Positions 1-6,617 of a DNA stretch of 10,630 nt are shown one piece after another; within the stretch, counting starts at the first letter, position 1; each line of letters begins with the position of its first letter. Position numbers and translations under genes: made by a program. Source of the DNA: Spirochaetaceae bacterium. Lineage in GTDB: Bacteria; Spirochaetota; Spirochaetia; Treponematales; Treponemataceae. The stretch is taken from assembly GCA_031271875.1 (NCBI GenBank), contig JAISVD010000032.1, positions 1-10,630 of the forward strand. The letters are read 5' to 3'. Under the pieces are notes generated by a model. It ran no database searches and was not told the DNA's origin. It saw only the letters and a program-made list of their open reading frames with translations.

Positions 1-1
1 C

Positions 2-30
2 TTGCAAAGTATCACTAACTCAACTATGAT
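2..30 (+). promoter_or_regulatory. sigma-70-type promoter of the PP2C phosphatase gene
   Basis: A -35-like TTGCAA (2-7) and a -10-like TATGAT (25-30) are separated by exactly 17 bases. The -10 ends 21 bases before the ATG at 52, leaving room for a short leader with the Shine-Dalgarno AAGGAA (about 39-44). This is inferred from consensus match and spacing only. It lies at the window edge, so further upstream elements cannot be judged. Confidence 0.55.
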
Positions 31-35
31 ACTTT
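6..35. promoter_or_regulatory. inverted repeat overlapping the promoter, candidate operator
   Basis: The arms AAAGTATCA (6-14) and TGATACTTT (27-35) are perfect 9-base reverse complements with a 12-base spacer. Arm centres are 21 bp apart, about two helical turns, which suits a dimeric repressor binding one face of the DNA. The arms overlap the proposed -35 and -10, so an occupant would block RNA polymerase. The alternative is a terminator of a gene to the left, since the right arm runs into TTTT, but the 12-base loop makes this a weak terminator. Confidence 0.45.
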
Positions 36-51
36 TATAAGGAATGGTACT

Positions 52-1692
52 ATGACCGCATCTGAACAGGCCGAATTCCAGAAAATCAGAATCCTGCTGA
101 ATCACATAAATGGCTACAGTGACATAATCCGGACAGACGCTCTTCTTATGAAAAAAGATCAACTGGCCGAATATTTTGGACAGATACTCTCCGAATGCGC
201 TGAAATAAAGCATATCATGTATGTCCTCTCAGGAGGAAAAGATAATGAAAATTTCCTCACCCCTGTAATGAGGGAGGAGATCGCGCGGCATCTGTATATA
301 ATAATGCATCTGTTCATCCGGCTCCAGAACGATATACCAGTGGAAGACTATACCTGTTTTGAATCCGAAACGAAGATTATCAAAAATGCCCTTACGGAAC
401 TTGTGCTCTTTTTCGAAAAAATGCTCGATATAACTCCGGAAATATTTGACGGAATGCCGGTATCGGACCCCATGGGGATGGCGGCCGGCCCTGAACTCTC
501 CGAATATCTGCTGGGCATTACCGAAGCTATACCCGAGATAGATATCGGTAATATACTGCTTATCGGAAATTCACCTGTTATTGTGCTGCTGGAAGAGTTG
601 TTTTCTGAAAGGGGTTACAAACTGTACAACATCGAGAAAGATGATGATATCCGTACAAGCCTGATAGTATACGATATAAGTTTCATCTGTATAGAAGCGG
701 ATAAAGATGCGGAAACCATTATGTCATTCATAGTGTCCCTGAAACACGATCCGCTGTTTCATGATATCCCCATAATCTGCTGTGCACAGCAGGTGGATAA
801 GGCTGTGAGGATACGGTTTATCGAAGAAGCGGGTATTATCGATTATGTAACTTCCCAGTCCGATATGGAGCTGGTTCTTGCCCATGTTCACGCCGCGATA
901 ACCTATTTTCACGGTAATTACCGCAGACAGCTTTATATCAGAGCCCTTGAGATGAATAGATACCATGTCTCAAAGGAACTTTCCTCAGCGGCTTCCTATA
1001 TTTCAAAAAAACTTCCGCCGCCCTTTGAAACACCGTCACTGTCGATAAACTGGGCGTTCCTTCCGTCACAGGAGCTGGGGGGGGATATTTTTGGCTATAC
1101 CTGGCTTTCGGAAACCGAATTCGCGCTTTTTCTCGTGGATGTAAGCGGACACGGTGTCGAAGCCTCGTTTTATTCGGTAATTATAATGACCCTGCTGAGC
1201 AAGAAACTGCTGAAAAAAGCGGATTTCAGAAACCCCGCGTCCGTTCTGGATGAACTTAACCAGATATTCAAGCTTGAAGAGCAGAACAACATGTATTTCA
1301 CCGCATGGTACGGCGTGTACAGTACGGAAAAAAGACTGCTCACCTATTCAAACGCGGGATCGCAGCCGGCGATACTCTATCCCCCGGAATCACCTGCGGA
1401 GAAGCTGACGACCGACGGCCTTGTTGTCGGCGTTGACGCATCCATACCCTACGAAAATGGTATCAGGTTCATAGCTCCGGGGTCCAGACTCCATGTATTC
1501 AGCGACGGGATTTTCGAGATCAGGAAAAAGGACGGAAAGATGATGGCCCTTGGGGAGTTCATAGAACTTCTGGGAACAAGAAAGCCCCAAACCGAAAGCT
1601 GCCGGGAATTTGTAAACAGGGTCGAAGCGATGAGCAAAAACGGCCAGTTTGATGACGACGTCTCGATGATAGAGCTGTCCTTTTCGGACTGA
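52..1692 (+). CDS. PP2C/SpoIIE-type serine/threonine phosphatase with degenerate HisKA-like and receiver-like domains
   Basis: The C-terminal domain (about residues 330-543) has the PP2C/SpoIIE metal-binding signatures: LGGD at 342-345, DVSGHG at 363-368, YSNAG near 432-436, SDG at 484-486 and DDDVSM at 534-539. It should dephosphorylate Ser/Thr in a partner, classically an anti-anti-sigma factor; no partner gene is nearby. Residues about 8-60 resemble a histidine-kinase dimerisation helix pair (LLNHINGYSDII), but the positions normally His-Asp appear to be Gln10-Lys11, so it probably dimerises without autophosphorylating. Residues about 167-285 resemble a receiver domain whose acidic pair is replaced by GNS and whose phospho-acceptor position reads as Glu215. 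There is no signal peptide or membrane segment, so it is cytoplasmic. The ATG at 52 follows AAGGAA at good spacing. The phosphatase call is secure; the two N-terminal domain calls are inferred from pattern. Confidence 0.85.
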   Translation: MTASEQAEFQKIRILLNHINGYSDIIRTDALLMKKDQLAEYFGQILSECAEIKHIMYVLSGGKDNENFLTPVMREEIARHLYIIMHLFIRLQNDIPVEDYTCFESETKIIKNALTELVLFFEKMLDITPEIFDGMPVSDPMGMAAGPELSEYLLGITEAIPEIDIGNILLIGNSPVIVLLEELFSERGYKLYNIEKDDDIRTSLIVYDISFICIEADKDAETIMSFIVSLKHDPLFHDIPIICCAQQVDKAVRIRFIEEAGIIDYVTSQSDMELVLAHVHAAITYFHGNYRRQLYIRALEMNRYHVSKELSSAASYISKKLPPPFETPSLSINWAFLPSQELGGDIFGYTWLSETEFALFLVDVSGHGVEASFYSVIIMTLLSKKLLKKADFRNPASVLDELNQIFKLEEQNNMYFTAWYGVYSTEKRLLTYSNAGSQPAILYPPESPAEKLTTDGLVVGVDASIPYENGIRFIAPGSRLHVFSDGIFEIRKKDGKMMALGEFIELLGTRKPQTESCREFVNRVEAMSKNGQFDDDVSMIELSFSD

Positions 1693-1697
1693 AAACC

Positions 1698-1713
1698 GGC
1701 GGGCAGCTCCGCC
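1698..1713 (-). terminator. possible terminator of the AraC-GNAT gene
   Basis: Read on the minus strand, GGCGG and CCGCC form a 5-bp G+C stem with a 6-base loop, followed by GGTTTTC. It lies about 85 bases beyond the stop of the minus-strand gene ending at 1797 and immediately after the stop of the plus-strand gene at 1692. The stem is short and the U-tract is only four, so this is a modest candidate. Confidence 0.33.
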
Positions 1714-1770
1714 CAAAAATCAGCAAAGCGGTACTTTTCTTATATAAACCAAGAAAGGCCAGCGGATGAT

Positions 1771-1796
1771 AATCGATCCGTCCGGATGGATCGGTT
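1771..1796 (+). terminator. probable terminator between convergent genes
   Basis: A near-palindrome centred between 1783 and 1784 forms an 11-pair stem with a CCGG loop. Two of its pairs are G-U in plus-strand RNA but would be A-C mismatches in minus-strand RNA, so it folds better as the tail of the phosphatase transcript. The tail is short (UUUCAU). It abuts the stop codon of the convergent AraC-GNAT gene. Confidence 0.48.
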
Positions 1797-2666
1797 TCAT
1801 ACAGAGGGGAATCTTTCCTTTTCCTTCCGGCAAATACCGAATTTCTGGGTAGGATACCCGAATTCCGTTAACAGTTCCCTTTCCTCGAATCCCAGGGTTT
1901 TGAGGGTTTTTCTGTGTCCGATGTCCGCTCTGTCACCCTCCCGGTACGTCGTGATACTGATCTCGTTATGATCCTTCAGAAAATCGGACATCATTCTGCC
2001 AAGCATTGCTCCGGGGACACCTCTTTTTCTGTAAAGGGGATGGATACCCCAGAAGTTGATGCTGCCGGTATCATAGGAAAACAGAAGAACACCAACAGCG
2101 ATATCGTTGTCCTTTACAATCAGCGCCCTGCGCTGCCTGATATAGTCCCTTATCACCTGAATATATTCCTCCTCATACAGGCAGGGGAAACCGTCAATGA
2201 CAAGCCGGACCAGTTCCATCCAGCAGGGGATGTCCCTGTTCCCGGCAAAAGCGATTTCCCATTGGGCGGGTATAATGCAGGGCAGGGAGAATCCGCTTTT
2301 CAACCGGATAGGTAATTGCAGCGGATAGAAGAGCGCGTTTTTTCTGAATTGATTCGGGGGCATTTTATACAGGGTTTTAAATATTGCAGAAAAGGCCTGC
2401 TGGCTTTCATAACCCGCATAAAAGGAGATATCAAGAATAGGGGCGTCCGAAAAAACGAGCAGTTGTGCGGCCTCGGTCAGTCTGCGCCTTTGCGTATAAT
2501 CATGTATTGTCATACCCACTGTTTTTGTAAACAAACGATGAAGATGATATTTTGAATAATAGACCCCTCCGGCAATCGCTGTCAGATCGGTTGTTTCACT
2601 TAAATGTTCTTCGATATATTCAATCACCCGAGATACCAGCGCTGAGCCGGAATTGGCGCCATCCAT
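1797..2666 (-). CDS. AraC-type DNA-binding domain fused to a GNAT acetyltransferase domain
   Basis: Residues about 10-110 form an N-terminal AraC/XylS double helix-turn-helix: first recognition region near 28-50 (AGGVYYSKYHLHRLF) and second near 76-100 with the family's typical GYESQQAFSAIFK. Residues about 135-275 look like a GNAT N-acetyltransferase fold; the acetyl-CoA-binding motif A is seen as NFWGIHPLYRKRGVPGAML (204-222), with an R-K-R-G-x-x-G-A loop. The order is the reverse of most AraC regulators, which carry a sensor domain before a C-terminal HTH, so the GNAT domain may act as the effector sensor or be a true acetyltransferase. Substrate and targets are unknown. The ATG at 2666 is preceded by AGGAGA at good spacing. 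It is convergent with the phosphatase gene and separated from the glucan operon by a strong terminator, so it is likely its own unit. Confidence 0.8.
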   Translation of the reverse strand: MDGANSGSALVSRVIEYIEEHLSETTDLTAIAGGVYYSKYHLHRLFTKTVGMTIHDYTQRRRLTEAAQLLVFSDAPILDISFYAGYESQQAFSAIFKTLYKMPPNQFRKNALFYPLQLPIRLKSGFSLPCIIPAQWEIAFAGNRDIPCWMELVRLVIDGFPCLYEEEYIQVIRDYIRQRRALIVKDNDIAVGVLLFSYDTGSINFWGIHPLYRKRGVPGAMLGRMMSDFLKDHNEISITTYREGDRADIGHRKTLKTLGFEERELLTEFGYPTQKFGICRKEKERFPSV

Positions 2667-2687
2667 TTATGATCTCCTGAGGCAACC

Positions 2688-2693
2688 AGTATA
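2688..2693 (-). promoter_or_regulatory. -10 element of the AraC-GNAT gene
   Basis: TATACT is present on the minus strand 21 bases before the ATG at 2666, downstream of the terminator hairpin that closes the glucan operon. No clear -35 lies 16-18 bases further upstream; the sequence there is A-rich. This could fit an activator-dependent promoter, for example autoregulation, which is an inference. Confidence 0.38.
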
Positions 2694-2738
2694 AGCAGAA
2701 AATGACATATTGTTTTCATATTTCTTGCGCATTTTCAG

Positions 2739-2797
2739 AAAAAACATATCTCATAAGTAACAATGAAATACCGTTTCACCGTTATTTATGAGATATG
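2739..2797 (-). terminator. long hairpin terminator of the malQ-GH13 operon
   Basis: The arms 2745-2768 and 2774-2797 are complementary over 24 positions around a 5-base loop (TACCG on the plus strand). In minus-strand RNA this gives 21 Watson-Crick pairs, two G-U pairs and one C-A mismatch, and the hairpin is followed directly by U6 (2744-2739) and then CUG. It begins 31 bases beyond the stop of the GH13 gene. Plus-strand RNA would have two A-C mismatches in place of the G-U pairs, so the wobble pattern favours a minus-strand transcript. The stem is unusually long and A+T-rich for an intrinsic terminator and may also protect the mRNA 3' end. Confidence 0.65.
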
Positions 2798-2828
2798 CGT
2801 TGAATTGTCTCCAGAAAGCGGCGCCGCC

Positions 2829-5800
2829 CTATTTTTTCTTTCCCGCTTTTTTTGCAGGCTTTTCCGGAGAGGAAGGTTTGAGCAGTTCCACAAACTTTTC
2901 CGCCCGGTATTCGGAGGCATCCCGGGCCTTCAGGATAGTACCCCAGACTTCACCAATAGAGATCATCTCTCTGTTCCACTGGGACAGGGAAAATTTCTTT
3001 TTATGGGCCGCCGCTGCGGGTTTTTCCCCAACCATGACGGCATCGGCATCATGAGGCGGTTCCACAGGTTCACCCTGAAGGGCATAGATAAAAGCCATCA
3101 GCCGGAGGGCCTCATTGGTCTTCTCACTGTTGAACCATAATATATTATCAAACATATTCAAACCCATGACATTCCGGCCCGCATCGGACTCGACAAGTTT
3201 TTTCACCAGCGTCCAGGCCGTGCGCTGTCTGTCATTTCCGGAGAGAGAGATATCCGCGAAGGGCATAAGATCAAGTATCGTCTTGAATATATAGAAACCG
3301 TCTTTTGAGGGAACCCCGTAATCTGTCAGCGCGTCACGAACCTTTCTGTCAAGACACCACAGATTGATGAGCTCCTTCGTATCCTGCCCCGTGGCCCTGT
3401 CGCCGATAACATCCCGGACACTGCAAAGGATATTATAGCCGGTAAGCACTTCCGCCATAAACGGCCGGGAGCAGATGCCCTTGTACATCTTGCCCGCAAT
3501 CTCTGCGGTTCTGGGAGAAAGGGTATCCCCGGGATGTGCATCCACAGGATGCTCCGCGAGTTCACGGATCTTCATAAGCCTGAGATAACGCAGGGAGAAA
3601 CGGTTCCAGGCCTCCTCGACAGGCACTTCGGGGCCGACGGTTTTGGGATCAAACGCCTTTGCCGACCCGTAGTTCCCGGAAATGAAGCAGGCAAGGGTTT
3701 CAAAGTATGTTCTGGCGCTCTTCTCAACCCTCTCAAGGACATCTTTTACCTTGAGGGATTTTTTCTTTGCACCCACACCCTTCTCAGGAAGAACCGCCGT
3801 CCCCATCAATATGGCGGTATCCCGGAAAAACTCCGGGGAGGCAAATGCCGCAAGGGCCTGATACAGCTCCTTTAAGAGTATCTCCTGCAGGGCGAATATG
3901 ATATTGCCGACCCCTTTACCCTCAAGCCGCTCGTAGAGCATACGGTAATGCCCCTCTTCATTGTCCGTAATCTCATGGATGTTCAGCAATACCTGATATT
4001 CATATCCGTTGAGGAAAACAAAAAGTCCCTTCTCACATATCTCGCGGCTGCTTCTGATAAACCACAACCCGGACTTCTGTTCCTGAAAAATGAAAAACCT
4101 GTTCTCTTCGGGGCCGAGACCTACGGTCTCAAGCCCCATCGACTCACTGAGGTCTTTTCTTACCAGGGCTTTTGAGTCGTTCCCGGATTTAACAAGATAG
4201 GGGCAGGAGGTCTTTATCCAGCCGGAAGCCTGTTCATAGGCGTTGTTGTAGAACACGATTGCCCGCTCATCATTAAACCGGTTGGAGTAGGCAAACACAT
4301 TTTCGTTTACCGAACCATTGTTCCAGAGATCATAAAAAAGGAAGTTCGTACTGTCGGCGAAAAGGTATCTCTTTTTCATGAGCGGAAAGATATCCCGCTT
4401 GTGCCGCTCTATAAGGCCCTCATCGGGGGTCTCCTTCCAGTTGGCCTTTGTAAACTCCATACCGTATTTTTCTTCAAACCCTTCAATCTGTCCGTGACCG
4501 AACATGGGCAGCCCCGGCATGGTAACCATGAGCGTACAAACCCCGAAGTATTTGTCCCCCCGTCCGAACTGGATAACAGCGGTCTCCTCATCGGGGTTGT
4601 TCATGAAATTGACAAAACGCTTGAGTACCTCAGGATCGAATTCGAGGGTATTCTTTACCGTCGCCCGGTACTTGGAATTCTCCTCCCGCTTGAGCATATT
4701 CATGAATGCGCTGTTGTAGACCCGGTGCATACCGAGGGTTCGGACAAAATACCCCTCCATCATCCAGAACGCTTCCGCCAGCAGCAGCGTATCCGGGACC
4801 TCACGGGCGCACCGGTCAACTACCTCCCGCCAGAACTCCTCGGGTATACGGCGGTTGAATTCCTCCTGGGACATGGCATACTCAGAACGGCTGGCGATAT
4901 CGCCTCCGTGTCCCGGCTGGGGATACCACAGGCGCTCGATATGCTTTTTCGCGAGAACCATGGCCGCGTCAAAACGGATGATCGGAAAATTCCGCGCCAC
5001 ATGGAGAATTTTCTGGATCACCTCCTCCCGTGCCTGGGGGTTGAGAAAATCTATCTGCGCGGTATCATTCCAGGGCATACCTGTTCCGTCGTTTCCGTGA
5101 TAGATGTAGCGGGTGTCCCCGGTCTGGTTATCCACGCGCTTGAAAACAACCGCGCAATCGCTCTTGGAGTAATACCTGTTTTCCAGGTATACGCTTATCC
5201 GCGGATCGATGGAGAGGTTTTCCCCGTTAAAATCATACCCCGGAAAGGGACTCTCCCGTACCTGGATAAACAGGTCGGGTTTTTCCGCCACCCATTTTGC
5301 GTCCATCCCGGTATGGTTCGGAACCATATCCGATGCGATCCGAATCCCCCGGTACCAGAGGCGGCGGCGGAGATTGTCCAGAGCGCCCCATCCGCCAAGT
5401 CCCTCGGCGATCTCATAATCGTGAAGGCTGTAGGCGCTGGCGGCGGCATCGGGGTTACCGTTTATCTGTTTTATCCGCTTGCTCGCCCAGGAACGTTCCC
5501 ACAGGCCGATGAGCCAGAGGCCGGTAAATCCCGCCTGGGCGAGAAGGTCAAGCTCCTCATCGGGGATCTGGTCGAGACGGGTAATGCTGCGCCCGTATTT
5601 CTCCGTGAGCTGGTTGAGCCATACGAGAACGGTTTTGGCCATCAGCACAACCCGGGGCATCCACTCGCGGTCAGGACTGAACCGCTCGTATTCCTTCATC
5701 ATCGAATCATAGGAGTAGACTTCCATCGGCGGAGGGCCGGAAAAATGACCGTTCCAGCCGGGTTTCTCCTCCTCCTGTATCATATCCACCCCGGCAAGAA

Positions 5801-6617
5801 GCCGCAGCAGCCACTCCCCAAGCAGAACGCCCCAGCGGGTTCTGATATAATCAAGCTGCCCCTTGAGGCTGTAGGGACTGAATTTGATGGGAGACATAAG
5901 CATCGATATCAGGTCCTGATTGTCCGGCCCGAATTCCGGCTGTCCCGCGAAAAAGTCCTTCAGGACTCCCCAGGCTTTTTCATATTTTGTCAGTTTTTCG
6001 AGTTTTTCATCATCAAAAAGGATCAGGAACGGTTCAAACGCCGGATTGTCATTGGCGATATGAAGAAGCATCAGCTCCTCAAGCGCGGCGGTTCTGTTTG
6101 AATATCCTGCCTCATCGGACGCTGCAAGCCACCGGGCGGCGTCAACCTCACCGCGGTAAACGGCAGTAGGGGGAAATTCATCGACAAATGTCTTCAATAT
6201 ATCATCAACGGCCTTGTTTCCCAGAGAGGCTTCCAACTGCTTTACCGCTTCGTCGAACACGGAAGTCTTTTTGTCCCTGCGGTAAAGCCGGCATATGTAG
6301 TGAAACACCTCATCGATAAGTCCCATGGCGTTCAGATGTCCGGCTCTTATCATCTTCTCCGGATGGAGCACAGGATCAATGGTCGCATTGATCTTCTGGG
6401 CAAAAAGCCGTACCCCGCGAAAATTCGCGAGAATAATATTCCCCGTGGAGGCGAAAAGCCCTTCATCAAAATCACACAGATCGCGGACTTTCCGGGAAAC
6501 ATGAAACTCCATCAGCGGAGACATCACGCGGACAGACTCTCTGTCTTTTTTCTCCCCGCCGTTTTCACACGCCGACGCTGTAACCGCAATCCGGTGATCA
6601 AACCCTTTCAAATTCAT
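2829..6617 (-). CDS. very large cytoplasmic GH13 alpha-amylase-family protein with uncharacterised flanking regions
   Basis: At 1262 residues this is far longer than a usual alpha-amylase (about 450-650). The GH13 barrel lies about residues 330-800. Region I is DMVPNH (430-435). Region II is IIRFDAAM, with Asp550 as predicted nucleophile. Region III is LLAEAFW, with Glu615 as predicted acid/base. Region IV is FMNNPDEET, with Asp676 as predicted stabiliser; the His usually found just before this Asp is replaced by Pro675. The first 330 residues and the last 450 or so are mostly predicted helical and match nothing I recognise. The protein ends in a Lys/Pro/Ala-rich tail. There is no signal peptide, so it acts in the cytoplasm, probably on malto-oligosaccharides or glycogen-like glucan. 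The ATG at 6617 overlaps the malQ stop as ATGA and follows AGGAGG. Whether it is a hydrolase, a transglycosidase or a glucan phosphate enzyme cannot be decided from motifs alone. Confidence 0.82.
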   Translation of the reverse strand: MNLKGFDHRIAVTASACENGGEKKDRESVRVMSPLMEFHVSRKVRDLCDFDEGLFASTGNIILANFRGVRLFAQKINATIDPVLHPEKMIRAGHLNAMGLIDEVFHYICRLYRRDKKTSVFDEAVKQLEASLGNKAVDDILKTFVDEFPPTAVYRGEVDAARWLAASDEAGYSNRTAALEELMLLHIANDNPAFEPFLILFDDEKLEKLTKYEKAWGVLKDFFAGQPEFGPDNQDLISMLMSPIKFSPYSLKGQLDYIRTRWGVLLGEWLLRLLAGVDMIQEEEKPGWNGHFSGPPPMEVYSYDSMMKEYERFSPDREWMPRVVLMAKTVLVWLNQLTEKYGRSITRLDQIPDEELDLLAQAGFTGLWLIGLWERSWASKRIKQINGNPDAAASAYSLHDYEIAEGLGGWGALDNLRRRLWYRGIRIASDMVPNHTGMDAKWVAEKPDLFIQVRESPFPGYDFNGENLSIDPRISVYLENRYYSKSDCAVVFKRVDNQTGDTRYIYHGNDGTGMPWNDTAQIDFLNPQAREEVIQKILHVARNFPIIRFDAAMVLAKKHIERLWYPQPGHGGDIASRSEYAMSQEEFNRRIPEEFWREVVDRCAREVPDTLLLAEAFWMMEGYFVRTLGMHRVYNSAFMNMLKREENSKYRATVKNTLEFDPEVLKRFVNFMNNPDEETAVIQFGRGDKYFGVCTLMVTMPGLPMFGHGQIEGFEEKYGMEFTKANWKETPDEGLIERHKRDIFPLMKKRYLFADSTNFLFYDLWNNGSVNENVFAYSNRFNDERAIVFYNNAYEQASGWIKTSCPYLVKSGNDSKALVRKDLSESMGLETVGLGPEENRFFIFQEQKSGLWFIRSSREICEKGLFVFLNGYEYQVLLNIHEITDNEEGHYRMLYERLEGKGVGNIIFALQEILLKELYQALAAFASPEFFRDTAILMGTAVLPEKGVGAKKKSLKVKDVLERVEKSARTYFETLACFISGNYGSAKAFDPKTVGPEVPVEEAWNRFSLRYLRLMKIRELAEHPVDAHPGDTLSPRTAEIAGKMYKGICSRPFMAEVLTGYNILCSVRDVIGDRATGQDTKELINLWCLDRKVRDALTDYGVPSKDGFYIFKTILDLMPFADISLSGNDRQRTAWTLVKKLVESDAGRNVMGLNMFDNILWFNSEKTNEALRLMAFIYALQGEPVEPPHDADAVMVGEKPAAAAHKKKFSLSQWNREMISIGEVWGTILKARDASEYRAEKFVELLKPSSPEKPAKKAGKKK

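Noticed and set aside
1..18. Possible end of an upstream gene (a frame reading LAKYH then a stop)
   Set aside because: Six codons at the window edge cannot be told from chance, and the stretch overlaps the phosphatase promoter.
4401..6101. A 566-residue plus-strand reading frame opposite the GH13 gene
   Set aside because: It lies entirely antisense to a gene with clear catalytic motifs, its translation is rich in Arg, Pro and His without recognisable domains, and it is explained by the codon bias of the opposite strand.
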